This document shows positions 33,901 through 43,354 of a stretch of DNA of 64,000 nt, one piece after another. The stretch spans positions 62,001 through 126,000 of the forward strand of contig DAOQSN010000004.1 of the NCBI GenBank assembly GCA_035356615.1, written 5' to 3'. The translations under genes and the position numbers were made by a program. Positions within the stretch are counted from its first letter, which is position 1. Every line of letters begins with the position of its first letter. The DNA is from JAKQDH01 sp029558835. Its GTDB lineage: Bacteria > Planctomycetota > Phycisphaerae > UBA1845. The notes under the pieces were generated by a model. The model did not search any database, was not told the origin of the DNA, and saw nothing but the letters and a program-made list of their open reading frames with translations.

Positions 33901-36435
33901 ATGGTTGGGAAGGCAGTGTGCGCTGTAGCGGCGATGGGAGTGTGGGCGGTGGGGGTGGCCTTGGCGGCGCCGCCGGCGTTGACCCGTGAGCAGGCGCGGC
34001 AGCTCTTGCAGACGGAGGTGCCGGGAGTCGGGCTGCATGTGGATGGGGAACGCCTGACGCGTGTGTACGGGACCATCATGGCGTTCGGCAGCACGCCGGA
34101 GGCGGCGGCCGAGCAGTTCGTGCAGAGCTACGCGGCCGTGTTCGGGGTAAGCGCGGACGATCTCACGCCGGGAAGCTTCGTGGAGGGCGGTTCGCCGGTG
34201 CAACCGGTGATGTATGAGCCGGAGCGTGGCGACTACAAGTTCATGCTGGTTCGTTACGCGCAGGGGGCGGGGGGCGTGCCGGTATTCCGGGGTGACCTGC
34301 GGGTGCTGACGAAGAACGAGCCGGGGTATCCGGTGGTGCTGGTGGCTTCGGGCATCCGGGACGTGGACGGATACGAGCCGCCGATCGGAGCCGAAGGTGT
34401 GGACGCGCCGGCGGCGGTGGCCGTGGTGCGTCACGCCCGTCCGGAGTTGACGCATTTTGGGGTGCCTCAGGTCGTCGTGTGGGCGGGGGTGGACGAGATG
34501 CGGGTCTCGCCGCGGCTGGCCGTGACGTTCGCGGCGAACAACTTCGACGCGCCGGGGTCGGACCGGTCGCAACATTGGTTGTTCGTTGTGGACGCGGTCA
34601 CGGGCGAGACGTTGTACGAGGAGAACCAGATCATCCAGACGGACGTCAGCGGTAGCAAGCGTGGGATGGCCACGATGGGCCCCAAGGCGGACTTCTGCTC
34701 GGATGAGCTATCCACGCCGATGCCGTTTGGTCGGGTGACGATCACGGGGGGCAACACGGCCTACAGCGACGTCAATGGGAACTTCGTCATTCCGAACAGT
34801 GGGACGAGCGCCGTGAGCGTGCAGTCGTTCATGGCGGGGCAGTATTTCACGGTCAACAACTCGGCGGGCAGCGTGGAGACGCTGTCGCTGGTGGTGACGC
34901 CGCCGGGTCCGGCCAACTTCCTGCACAACCAGGCCAACACGAGCGAGCAGGTGCGGGCGCAGGTGAACGGCTACGTGCACGCGAATGCGGTGCGTCACTT
35001 CGTGGTGACGCACAACCCGTCGTATCCGACGATCGGGACGCAGACGAACTTCCCGGTGTATGTGAACCGCAGCGATCTATACTGTCCGGGGAACGCCTGG
35101 TATGACGGCAGTTCGATCAACTTCTGCGCCTCGGGCAGCAGCTACCCGAACACGGCGTGGAGCAGCGTGATCTACCACGAATACGGGCACCACGCGGTGA
35201 GCAGCGGCGGCAGCGGGCAGGGGCAGTATGGGGAGGGTGTCAGCGACAGCTTTTCGGTGCTGATTCTGGACGATCCGGGTCTGGGGTACGGTTTCTACGG
35301 CGACTGCAACACGCCGCTGCGGACGGCCGACAACACGATGCAGTACCCGTGCACCAGCGATGACCACACGTGCGCCCAGTTGCTTTCCGGTTGCGTGTGG
35401 TCGACGCGGAACGAGCTGGTGGTGACGGAGCCGGCGAACTACCTGTCCATTCTGGGCAACCTGATGGTCAATTCGGTCCTGCTGCACTCAGGCACGATGA
35501 TTACGCCGCAGATCACCATCGACTTCCTGACGCTGGACGACAATGACGGGGACCTCGAGAACGGCACCCCGCACTTTGACGAGATTACGACGGGGTTCGG
35601 CGCACACAATATGTGGCAGGGGCCGCCGCCGCACAGCGACTTCTGCAGCCAGGCGGGGGACGCCTGCCCCGGCAGCTACAGCGGGACGACCACCGGGATG
35701 ACCAACGATGGGTCGGCGGGCTGCGGGTCGTCGAACTCGACGCCGGACGTGTGGTACCGCTACATCCCGCAGACGAGCGGGACGCTGACGCTGGACTTGT
35801 GCGATTCCTCGTTTGACACGGTGGTGTCCGTGCACACCGGGTGTCCGGGAACGGCGAGCAACCAGATCGGCTGCAACGACAACGCCGGGTGGTTCGTGTG
35901 CGGCATCCTGCCGGTAGACCAGTCGAAGCTGAGCGTGTCGGTCACCGCGGGCCAGACGTACCATATCCGGGTCTCCGGCAACAACGTGACGGGCGCCTAC
36001 TCGATGACGCTTTCCGGCCCCAACTGCGTGCCCGGTCCGACGTGCGACGACGGGATTCAGAACCAGGGCGAGCAGCGCATCGACTGCGGCGGGCCGTGCC
36101 CCGCGTGCGAGTGTCTCTCCGATTCCGAGTGCAGCGACGGGCAGTTCTGCACGGGGGCGGAGACTTGTGACGCCTACGGCGAGTGCAAATCGGGCAGCTA
36201 TCCGTGCGGGGGCGGGGAGTGGTGTCATGAAGAGGGCGACGCCTGCCTGGCCTATGGCGACGGCGACTTTGATGCCGACGGCGACGTGGACCTGCTCGAC
36301 TTCGCGGACTTCCAGACGTGCTTCGGCATGCTGGGGACGGGAGCCTGCACGGCGGGCAATCTGACCGGACCTGGCGGCATGATTGACGTCAGCGACTTCG
36401 CGGGCTTCAGCAGCACGCTGACGGGTCCGCAATAG
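33901..36435 (+). CDS. Large secreted M36-like metallopeptidase with PPC-like and dockerin-like domains
   Basis: The 844-residue protein begins with a signal peptide (about 1-25). Residues 30-180 are an FTP-like propeptide. A zincin domain carries HEYGHHAVS (His 426, Glu 427, His 430) and YGEGVSDSF (Glu 445), the fungalysin M36 arrangement of HExxH with a downstream GEGxSD. Next comes a PPC-like beta domain (VWYRYIPQTSGTLTLDLC, YHIRVSG), a Cys-rich stretch (CDDGIQNQGEQRIDCGGP) and a dockerin-like end with GDFDADGDVDLLDFADFQ and MIDVSDFAGF. GGAGGAGG precedes the ATG at 33901. It is the largest secreted hydrolase in the window and followed by a strong hairpin. Confidence 0.85.
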   Translation: MVGKAVCAVAAMGVWAVGVALAAPPALTREQARQLLQTEVPGVGLHVDGERLTRVYGTIMAFGSTPEAAAEQFVQSYAAVFGVSADDLTPGSFVEGGSPVQPVMYEPERGDYKFMLVRYAQGAGGVPVFRGDLRVLTKNEPGYPVVLVASGIRDVDGYEPPIGAEGVDAPAAVAVVRHARPELTHFGVPQVVVWAGVDEMRVSPRLAVTFAANNFDAPGSDRSQHWLFVVDAVTGETLYEENQIIQTDVSGSKRGMATMGPKADFCSDELSTPMPFGRVTITGGNTAYSDVNGNFVIPNSGTSAVSVQSFMAGQYFTVNNSAGSVETLSLVVTPPGPANFLHNQANTSEQVRAQVNGYVHANAVRHFVVTHNPSYPTIGTQTNFPVYVNRSDLYCPGNAWYDGSSINFCASGSSYPNTAWSSVIYHEYGHHAVSSGGSGQGQYGEGVSDSFSVLILDDPGLGYGFYGDCNTPLRTADNTMQYPCTSDDHTCAQLLSGCVWSTRNELVVTEPANYLSILGNLMVNSVLLHSGTMITPQITIDFLTLDDNDGDLENGTPHFDEITTGFGAHNMWQGPPPHSDFCSQAGDACPGSYSGTTTGMTNDGSAGCGSSNSTPDVWYRYIPQTSGTLTLDLCDSSFDTVVSVHTGCPGTASNQIGCNDNAGWFVCGILPVDQSKLSVSVTAGQTYHIRVSGNNVTGAYSMTLSGPNCVPGPTCDDGIQNQGEQRIDCGGPCPACECLSDSECSDGQFCTGAETCDAYGECKSGSYPCGGGEWCHEEGDACLAYGDGDFDADGDVDLLDFADFQTCFGMLGTGACTAGNLTGPGGMIDVSDFAGFSSTLTGPQ

Positions 36436-36737
36436 GTCTGCCGGACCGGAAATCTCAAACAGCGAATGGAGGAGAGCACCGCGAGAGCGGTGCTCTCCGC
36501 GTTGGTGGGGACTGCGCGCGGCGCGGCGGCGTCCGTTTCATCTTCCGTTCACGTTGCATGCGTCAGAATGTGCGCTGACCAGTCGGTCGGTAGGACGTGC
36601 GCCGGCCGCAGGGACAAACCGCGTCGGCCGGTAAGGCTCCGGTTCCCGATGTCCCGGAGCGCGCCGGTTACGCGGCAGGGTTCCCCCAGGTGGGGCCCAT
36701 CCAACGCGAACCGCTGAGCGGAAGGCACAGCACGGGT
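36436..36737. other. Intergenic region upstream of the GT2 operon
   Basis: This contains the terminator-like hairpin and, presumably, the promoter of the five-gene unit that follows. I could not identify a convincing promoter and I see no gene. Confidence 0.4.
36471..36498 (+). terminator. 12-bp hairpin with GAGA loop after the peptidase gene
   Basis: GGAGAGCACCGC at 36471-36482 and GCGGTGCTCTCC at 36487-36498 pair perfectly around a GAGA loop, 36 bases after the stop codon. There is no U-tract, but the position and strength fit transcript termination or 3' protection. Confidence 0.6.
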
Positions 36738-37670
36738 ATGGTCGCACGAACCGGCACATTGGAAAGCTCCGCCGTCCGCAGCGCCGCGGAGGTGATGCGA
36801 GCCGAGGAGGCGGCGACCGGCTGCGCGGTGACGGTGATTATCCCCGCGCTGAATGAAGCGGCGGCGATCGGGCAGGTCGTGGCGGCGCTGGTGGCGCGTT
36901 ATCCGGATTACGAGATGCTGGTCGTCGACGATGGTTCCACAGACGGCACGGGCGAGGTGGCCGCGGCGGCGGGGGCCCAGGTGATCCGCCACGAGTGGAA
37001 CCAAGGGTACGGCGCCAGCCTGCGGACGGGCTGTCGGGCGGCACGGGGTGACGTGATCGTGTGCTTTGACGGCGATGGGCAGCATGACCCGGACGACGTG
37101 GAACGGCTGGTGGCAGAGACGCAGCGGCACGACATGGTGGTGGGCACACGGCTGCCGGATTCCTACCAGCCGGGGATCCGCCGGCCGGGGAAGGCGGTGC
37201 TGGCCGCGTGCGCGAACTTCCTTGCCGGCGTCAAGATTCCCGATGTCAATTCGGGCCTGCGGGCGTTCAAGCGCGACGTGATCCTGCGTTACCTGCACTT
37301 GATGCCCAGCGGCTTCTCGTTTTCGACGACCAGCACGTTGGCGTTGCTCAAAAGCGGACGCCCGGTGAAGTGGGTGCCGATCACGGTACGCAAGCGCATC
37401 GGCGTCAGCTCGGTGTCACAGACGCGGCACGGGTTGCAGGCGTTGCTGTTGCTGGTGCGGCTCACCACGCTGTTCGAACCGTTGCGCGTGTTTCTGCCCG
37501 TGAGCGTCGCGTTCATGCTCGTCGCGATCGGGTTCCTGATCGCCAATCTCTGTGCCGGCCACACGGTGCCCCAGACCTCGGTCATCATGTCGGTTTCGAG
37601 TGTCACGATCTTCCTGATGGGGCTGGTCATGGACCAGGTGGCGGCGTTGCGTCGGGAGAAGCACGAATGA
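36738..37670 (+). CDS. Family 2 glycosyltransferase (dolichyl-phosphate-mannose-synthase-like) with C-terminal membrane helices
   Basis: The 310-residue protein has a GT-A domain: TVIIPALNEAAAIGQVVAAL, LVVDDGSTDGTGEV, and the DxD-type VCFDGDGQHDPDD. VNSGLRAFKRDVI and a later basic stretch resemble the DPM-like lipid-phosphate glycosyltransferases. Two hydrophobic helices near the C-terminus (VFLPVSVAFMLVAIGFLIAN and VIMSVSSVTIFLMGLVMD) anchor it in the membrane. It probably transfers a sugar to a polyprenyl phosphate. The start at 36738 omits an N-terminal extension without family character. Its stop overlaps the next start (ATGA), tying it to the fusion protein. Confidence 0.85.
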   Translation: MVARTGTLESSAVRSAAEVMRAEEAATGCAVTVIIPALNEAAAIGQVVAALVARYPDYEMLVVDDGSTDGTGEVAAAAGAQVIRHEWNQGYGASLRTGCRAARGDVIVCFDGDGQHDPDDVERLVAETQRHDMVVGTRLPDSYQPGIRRPGKAVLAACANFLAGVKIPDVNSGLRAFKRDVILRYLHLMPSGFSFSTTSTLALLKSGRPVKWVPITVRKRIGVSSVSQTRHGLQALLLLVRLTTLFEPLRVFLPVSVAFMLVAIGFLIANLCAGHTVPQTSVIMSVSSVTIFLMGLVMDQVAALRREKHE

Positions 37671-40657
37671 GGGACGCCCTGGTCCGGGGCCGCCGGTACA
37701 CCGTCAACCGGTTCACCATCGAGGAGGTCCGCGCCTTCTGGGATGCGGCCGCGGACGAGTACGTCCACGATGGGCAAGCGATGGCGGCCACGCACCGTCA
37801 GCGGTTCGAGCGGGGTTTCGAGTACTTCCGGCCGCGGGACGGGATGCGGGCTCTGAACATCTGGAGCCGGACGGGGGAGGCGATTGACTACTTTCGACAA
37901 TGCGCGCCGCGCCTCGAACTCGTGAATGCCGAGGTTTCGCCGCGCATGATCGAGAAGGCCCGCGCGCGCTACCCCGATGAGACGTTCATCACCACGACGC
38001 TGGCGTCGCTTCCGTTCGCCGACGGTGAGTTCGACTTCATCCTCTCCCTCGAAACGCTGGAACATGCGCCCGATCCGCTGGTTTTCCTGAGCGAACTGGG
38101 GCGCGTGCTCAAGCCGGGCGGGACCCTGGTGCTGAGTTGCCCGCCGGCGACGGCCGAGCTGCCTCTGAGAGTTTATGAGGCACTGCTGCCCAATCACGGG
38201 GAAGGTCCGCACCGGTTTCCTTCGTCGCGTGAGGTCAAGCAACTGCTGCGCGCCGCCGGTCTCGAGCTCAAGCATCACGACGGGACGTTGTTCATTCCGG
38301 TGGGGCCGCGGTCATTGCGGCGGTTGGAGCCGCTGGTCGAGCGTGTGGTGGCGCGGACACCGCTCAGCGAGTTCGGCATCCGGCAGTTCTACGTCTGCGA
38401 GCGCCCGCGCGGGGGGGGGCCGTGGCAAGAGCTCATGCGCCAGGTCGTGGATGTCGGCCTGTGCACGCGGTGCGGAACGTGCGTGGGCGTGTGTCCGACC
38501 GGCGTCCTGGAGTTCGAGGGGATCGACGAGGAGTGCGTTCCCGCGGCGGTGCGTCCGGAAGACTGCACGCAGTGCGGGTGGTGCACGGCCGCCTGTCCGG
38601 GGGCGCGAGTCTCATTTGCGAAGGTGCATGCCACCGTCGGTGACGCACCTGTGGAGAGTGTAGAGTTGGGCCCGCTGCGTCGGGTTCGCGTGGCACACGC
38701 CTGCGACCGGGGCATCCGCGTGGCCGGCGCCAGCGGCGGGGTAGTGACGGCCGTCCTGGGTGATCTGCTCGACCGGGGGGTGATTACGGGCGCCGTAGTG
38801 CTCAACGGGCACGCCGAGGCGCCGTGGCGACCCTGGCCGCGGGTGGCGCGCACGCGGGAGGAGAGCATCCAGGCGGCCCAGAGCAAGTACTGCGTCACGC
38901 CGACCAACGTGTTTCTGCGGGAGGTTGATCCCGCGAGGGACCGGCTGGCGGTGGTGGCGCTGCCGTGTCAGGTGCATGCGCTGCGGATGCTGGAGCGTGA
39001 CGGACACCCCGCGATGCGGACTGTGTCGCTCATCATCGGTTTGTACTGCGGGAACCAGTTGTCCTTCGGTGCCACGCGGAGTTTCCTGAAGCGCCACGGG
39101 GTGCGCGACTTGTCGGAGGTTGCCGAGATTCGGTATCGAGACGGGGCCTGGCCCGGGCAGGTGCGCTGCGTGCTCAAGGACGGGCGTTCGTTCGCGGTGC
39201 CGAAGTTCCAGTTCAACCATCTGATATCGTCCTACGTGTTGGACCGGTGTCTGCTGTGCACGGACTTGGCGGCCGAGGGGGCGGATATCTCGGTGGGTGA
39301 CGCCTGGGGTGTCGAGCCCGAGCAGGGGAGCGGCTCTTCGCTGGTGATCTCGCGTACCGAGCGCGGCGAGGCCACGATGGCGGAGCTTGTGTCGCGTGGC
39401 GTGTTGGCGGCGGAGGAGATCGAGGTTGAGCGGGCTGTGGCGATGCACGCGCACGGGCTGGACCTGAAGAAGACAGGATCGTTCCTGCGCCTGCGACGAT
39501 TGGCACGCAAGGGCAGGCCGGTACCGCAGTACGATGTGTCCGCACCGCGTCCGTCGCTCGTTCGCCGCGGGATCGAGGTGTTGATCTCGGCGCATTTCCG
39601 GATCATGCGAACGCGCCTGGCACGCGCGATCGTGGGCCGGATTCCGTTCGGCTTGGTGGGGCCGGTATACGTGGGCGCGAGGACGGTGTGGAAGAGCGTT
39701 GCCGCGCGGAAGTACGAAAACCGGGCGAAGGTCGGCGAGACACAGCCGGCCGGGCGGGGCTGGTGGTGGCGGCTGCTGGGGCCGCTGCTGCTGCTCATTA
39801 TGCTCTGGCGGGTGGGGCTTGGGCCGTGCTGGTCGGCGGTGAGCGGCGCCGACCCGACCTGGTTTCTGGCGGCCTGTGCGATGTCGGTCCCGGCGCTGGG
39901 CATCAAGGCGTTCCGCTGGCAGGAGTTGCTGCGGGCGCACGGCTTCACGTTGTTGTGGCGGGAGAGTGCCGGCATTTATGCGGCGGGCTTGCTGGCGGGG
40001 GCGGTGACGCCGGGCAAGGTGGGAGACCTGGCGAAAGCGCCGCTGCTGGCGGCCCGCGGGGTACCCTGGGGCACGGGGATCGCGGCGTCGTTGTGGGACC
40101 GCGCATTTGACGGCCTCCTGCTGTTCGCGGCGGGTGCCGGCGGGGTTCTGGCGTTGCCGACCCTGCCGGGGCGGGGAACTTTCGCGCTGGCGACGGCCGG
40201 GGCGGTTGTCCTTGCACTGGCCGGCGTGGTGGTCTTCCGTCGGGCAGTTGCGCGCACGCTGCCCTCGCGCGACGCGCGGTGGTGGGGCATGATGACGGTG
40301 GCGACGCTGGCTGCGCTGGCATGCTACTTCGCCTCCGCGTACTGCTGTGCGCGGGCGCTGGCACTGCCGCTGGGTGTTGTTGACGTGGTGGCCGGCATGG
40401 CGGTGGCGGCCGTGCTGGGGCTGTTGCCGATCACGGTTGCCGGGATCGGCACGCGGGACGCCGCGTTTGTCGTGATCTTCGGGCCCCGCGGCGTGGATGC
40501 GGAGCACGCGCTGGCGCTATCCGCGCTGGTCCTGGCTTGGATGTTGGTCAACTGCGTTCTCTTTCTGGCGGTGTCGCGGTGGGGGCTTGCCCGCCGCGCG
40601 CCGGCCACGTCTGGTGGTCCTGTGCAGGGAGCGTCGGCCCATGAATCCCCCCCGTGA
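37667..40657 (+). CDS. Fusion protein: methyltransferase, 2x[4Fe-4S] FrhB-like reductase, and flippase-like membrane domain
   Basis: One uninterrupted frame encodes 996 residues with three parts. Residues 1-245 resemble a class I methyltransferase (motifs at DGEFDFILSLETLEHAPDP and LGRVLKPGGTLVLSCPP), but the SAM motif is degenerate (MRALNIWSRTGEAIDYF). Residues 260-320 hold two [4Fe-4S] clusters: C266-x2-C269-x2-C272-x3-C276 and C300-x2-C303-x2-C306-x3-C310. Residues 330-650 are an FrhB/FpoF-like flavin reductase domain (AGASGGVVTAVL, VVALPCQVHAL, GLYCGNQLSFG, CTDLAAEGADISVGDAWG). Residues 690-990 are a multi-helix UPF0104/lysyl-PG-synthase-TM-like segment (AGAVTPGKVGDLAKAPLL). The start overlaps the GT2 stop; the 3' end overlaps the next gene by 17 bases. 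Its reaction is unknown; I infer a membrane-bound redox or methylation step on a lipid-linked sugar. Confidence 0.85.
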   Translation: MRDALVRGRRYTVNRFTIEEVRAFWDAAADEYVHDGQAMAATHRQRFERGFEYFRPRDGMRALNIWSRTGEAIDYFRQCAPRLELVNAEVSPRMIEKARARYPDETFITTTLASLPFADGEFDFILSLETLEHAPDPLVFLSELGRVLKPGGTLVLSCPPATAELPLRVYEALLPNHGEGPHRFPSSREVKQLLRAAGLELKHHDGTLFIPVGPRSLRRLEPLVERVVARTPLSEFGIRQFYVCERPRGGGPWQELMRQVVDVGLCTRCGTCVGVCPTGVLEFEGIDEECVPAAVRPEDCTQCGWCTAACPGARVSFAKVHATVGDAPVESVELGPLRRVRVAHACDRGIRVAGASGGVVTAVLGDLLDRGVITGAVVLNGHAEAPWRPWPRVARTREESIQAAQSKYCVTPTNVFLREVDPARDRLAVVALPCQVHALRMLERDGHPAMRTVSLIIGLYCGNQLSFGATRSFLKRHGVRDLSEVAEIRYRDGAWPGQVRCVLKDGRSFAVPKFQFNHLISSYVLDRCLLCTDLAAEGADISVGDAWGVEPEQGSGSSLVISRTERGEATMAELVSRGVLAAEEIEVERAVAMHAHGLDLKKTGSFLRLRRLARKGRPVPQYDVSAPRPSLVRRGIEVLISAHFRIMRTRLARAIVGRIPFGLVGPVYVGARTVWKSVAARKYENRAKVGETQPAGRGWWWRLLGPLLLLIMLWRVGLGPCWSAVSGADPTWFLAACAMSVPALGIKAFRWQELLRAHGFTLLWRESAGIYAAGLLAGAVTPGKVGDLAKAPLLAARGVPWGTGIAASLWDRAFDGLLLFAAGAGGVLALPTLPGRGTFALATAGAVVLALAGVVVFRRAVARTLPSRDARWWGMMTVATLAALACYFASAYCCARALALPLGVVDVVAGMAVAAVLGLLPITVAGIGTRDAAFVVIFGPRGVDAEHALALSALVLAWMLVNCVLFLAVSRWGLARRAPATSGGPVQGASAHESPP

Positions 40658-43292
40658 GCCGGAGAACCGAGCCGCAAGGCGTTTCTACACGTTCGGTGCG
40701 GTCGGACTGTTGATCGTGGCGGCGTTGGCGACGGCCGCGAGCTGGCGGCTGTACCCAGTGTTCGTTGACACGTACTACCACATGGGAGTAATCGAGGGGT
40801 TTTCCCAGGCGGAGGGCGTCACGACGCGAGCATTCTGGGAGTTGGCGCCCGGCGGTCGCGTGCACATCTACCCGCCGTCGCTGCACGTGATCGGGTACTT
40901 CTTCACGTTGGTGGGGGTATCGGCGCGCACGTACATTACCGTGGTCAGCGCGGTTTGTTACTTCGGGTGTCTGCTGACCACGTGGCTTTGGCTGCGGCGG
41001 ATCATCGGGCCACGCGGGGCGATGTTTGCCGTAGTGCTGCTTTGTGGGCCGTATGCGTTCTTCTGGACGCAGGCGTCGTTCACGGCCGTCGCGGGTGTCA
41101 TGGTTCTGGCACCGCTGGCCCTGCTGGCCCTGGAGACGGAGCGCTTCCTGGTCTGCGGCGTGGTCAGTTTCGTGGCCATCACGATGCACCCGATGGGGCT
41201 GTTTCTGCCGCCGGCACTGGTGTTGAACGCACTGTTGCGGCGGAAGCGCCTGGTCGCGGGTCTATTGGCGGCCGTGGTGCCGGTGGTCCTCTACGGGCCG
41301 TGGCTGGGGCACATCTGGGCCAACCGGGCACTGCTGCCCGACAGCCGCACGGGCGGGGAGATTTCGCTGGGCGGCTTCGGCGTCGGCGGCGTGAACCTCG
41401 GGGTGTTTCTGGTGGGGTTGAGCGCGGTGTCCGTGCCGTGGCTCATCGCGAGGCGGGGGCCGGTGCTGGGGCTGGTGGGAGCACTGCTGGGGTTTGCCGT
41501 GGTGTTTCCCATGGGCTTTGGGGGCAGGTTCTTTGCGTTCAACATTCATTGGCCGCTGGCGTGCCTGGCCGGCTATGGGCTGGCGGAGCTGACGCGTTGG
41601 CTGGAACGGGGGGTATGGCTGAGGCCGGCGGTGCGCGTGGCGGCCACGGCGGTGGCGGCGGCGGCGCTGGTGGCCTATCCGGCGTTGGAGATGCCCTTGC
41701 CGCGCAGCGGGGGCCCCGGGGGGCGGGGGCGGATGACTGCTGGAGAGCGGGGCGGGCCGCCTGACCGCGCTTCCGCTGCCGACAGAACCCCGCCGGGAGC
41801 GCGCGCGAACGAGAACCCCGGAGAGGAGCAGCCTGCCGCGCCGTGGCTCGGGCGTCCCGCCCGAGTGGGGGTGGCCGCGAACGACCGTACGCGGGAGGAG
41901 TCACGGGTGACGCTCGCCGAACTGCGTTTCACGGTGCAGGCTGGGGCGCTACCGAAGTTGTTCGACGCCTACTCCGGGGAGGGCTCGGCGGCGGGTATGG
42001 GCGCGCCGGGGCGGCAAGGGTGGCCGGGAGCGCTACCGGGGCGGCGGGCGCTGTCGGGGCGAGAGGGGCGTCCGGGACGGGATATGCGCTTGGAGCAGGA
42101 CGTACGCACGGGCCGCGGAATGCGCCAGTGGGGGGAAGCGGAGTCGGCGCGGGACGGCGCGGGTGGGCCGATGCGAGGGGGACGGCAACCGGGAGGCGCG
42201 GGGGGCATGCCCGGCGGACCGGGGATGGACTCGCTGCGGCGTCCGGGCGCCGAGGACTTCTTCAAGGTGGTGAAAGAGACGGTGCGCGTCGGCGACGTGG
42301 TTTACGTCGGTGATGCGATGAATGGATCACTCCTCGTCGGGATCACCGGAAGGTGGACTTCGAGCGGCATCCTGCGCGACGTGCGTTCCGAGACGCCGTT
42401 GGCCCAGCCTGAGGATTGCGACTTCCTGGCCGTGTTGGGCGGCGGTATGGGCATGGGGCCGGGCGGGCCGAGGGGGGGGCAGAATCCGCCTGAGAGTTTC
42501 GAGAAGGTCTTTGAGAATGAGTATGGTTCCCTCTACAAGAACCCCGCGCCGCCGGAGCACGCGCGGGAACCACTGAAACCGGACGTGAGCGTGCCTTTGC
42601 TGACGACGGTGGCGATGGTGGGGCTCCTGCTCATTGTCGTTGATCTACTTCCCAGGCAGCGGCGCGGCGTCCGCGCGGTAGCGGCCGCGGTGGGTGTGGC
42701 CATTGTCGGGTTGTGCTTCGTGCCGCTGACGATGGCCGTGGTGGGGGAGCTTCGCAACCCGCCCGCGGCTCCCGCGTGGGGGCGCGAGGGCGAACCGGGA
42801 TTCGGACCACCGGGGTTCGGGCCGCCCGGCGGCGGTCCCGGTGGGTTTGGTCCCGGGCGAGTACTGGCCGATACTTGCTTCAGCGAAGCCGACGCGGATC
42901 GCAGCGGGGGTGTGTCGCTGGGGGAGTTTCGGGGATTGGCCGGGCGGTGGGTGGAGAACTGGGACGAGGATGTGAGCGGCGATCTGGACCTGGACGAGGT
43001 GGCGGAAGGACTTGGCTCAGCCCTCGGCGCGCCACCCGGCATGAACGGTCGCCCGCTGCGCTCGGGAGGGCCTGACGGACATGGGCCGGCGTGGTTTCTT
43101 GCCCAGAGGGTGTTCGTGGCCTGCGACGGGAATGCGGACGGGCGGCTGTCCGAGGCGGAGATGACGAGCGCCTTCGAGGCGTGGTTTGCGGAGTGGGACG
43201 AAAAGTCTGGGGGAGAGCTGGACGAAGCGGCGCTGGAACGCGGGCTGGAGCGGGTGCTGGTTGAGACGCTGAGGCCGCGACGGGGGGAGTGA
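40641..43292 (+). CDS. GT-C-like multi-pass membrane protein with Gly/Pro/Arg-rich region and C-terminal EF-hands
   Basis: The 883-residue protein has about ten N-terminal helices (residues 20-355) with the first extracellular loop DTYYHMGVIEGFSQAEG and later AFWELAPGGRVHIYPPSLHV, in the style of GT-C transferases that use lipid-linked sugars. Residues 360-560 are low-complexity and rich in Gly, Pro, Arg and Met. Two more helices (about 650-710) precede a Gly/Pro stretch and four EF-hand-like loops: DADRSGGVSLGE, DEDVSGDLDLDE, DGNADGRLSEAE and the degenerate DEKSGGELDEAA. The first three have good calcium-binding spacing. The start overlaps the fusion gene; the response regulator follows after 62 bases. 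Calcium control is inference. Confidence 0.75.
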   Translation: MNPPREPENRAARRFYTFGAVGLLIVAALATAASWRLYPVFVDTYYHMGVIEGFSQAEGVTTRAFWELAPGGRVHIYPPSLHVIGYFFTLVGVSARTYITVVSAVCYFGCLLTTWLWLRRIIGPRGAMFAVVLLCGPYAFFWTQASFTAVAGVMVLAPLALLALETERFLVCGVVSFVAITMHPMGLFLPPALVLNALLRRKRLVAGLLAAVVPVVLYGPWLGHIWANRALLPDSRTGGEISLGGFGVGGVNLGVFLVGLSAVSVPWLIARRGPVLGLVGALLGFAVVFPMGFGGRFFAFNIHWPLACLAGYGLAELTRWLERGVWLRPAVRVAATAVAAAALVAYPALEMPLPRSGGPGGRGRMTAGERGGPPDRASAADRTPPGARANENPGEEQPAAPWLGRPARVGVAANDRTREESRVTLAELRFTVQAGALPKLFDAYSGEGSAAGMGAPGRQGWPGALPGRRALSGREGRPGRDMRLEQDVRTGRGMRQWGEAESARDGAGGPMRGGRQPGGAGGMPGGPGMDSLRRPGAEDFFKVVKETVRVGDVVYVGDAMNGSLLVGITGRWTSSGILRDVRSETPLAQPEDCDFLAVLGGGMGMGPGGPRGGQNPPESFEKVFENEYGSLYKNPAPPEHAREPLKPDVSVPLLTTVAMVGLLLIVVDLLPRQRRGVRAVAAAVGVAIVGLCFVPLTMAVVGELRNPPAAPAWGREGEPGFGPPGFGPPGGGPGGFGPGRVLADTCFSEADADRSGGVSLGEFRGLAGRWVENWDEDVSGDLDLDEVAEGLGSALGAPPGMNGRPLRSGGPDGHGPAWFLAQRVFVACDGNADGRLSEAEMTSAFEAWFAEWDEKSGGELDEAALERGLERVLVETLRPRRGE

Positions 43293-43354
43293 GCGGGTCC
43301 GCAAACCCGCTGCGATGTGTTCCGGCGGGTGGGGCGTTGTCTACTGGCGGGCGG

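Noticed and set aside
38612..40507. 631-codon open frame antisense to the fusion gene
   Set aside because: Composition typical of a high-GC shadow frame; the sense strand has clear motifs.
37667..40657. Frameshift or readthrough joining separate genes
   Set aside because: The frame is open with good domain continuity, and I see no repeat or homopolymer that would suggest an obvious error near 39700; the run of nine Gs near 38411 is inside the frame and would be the place to check.
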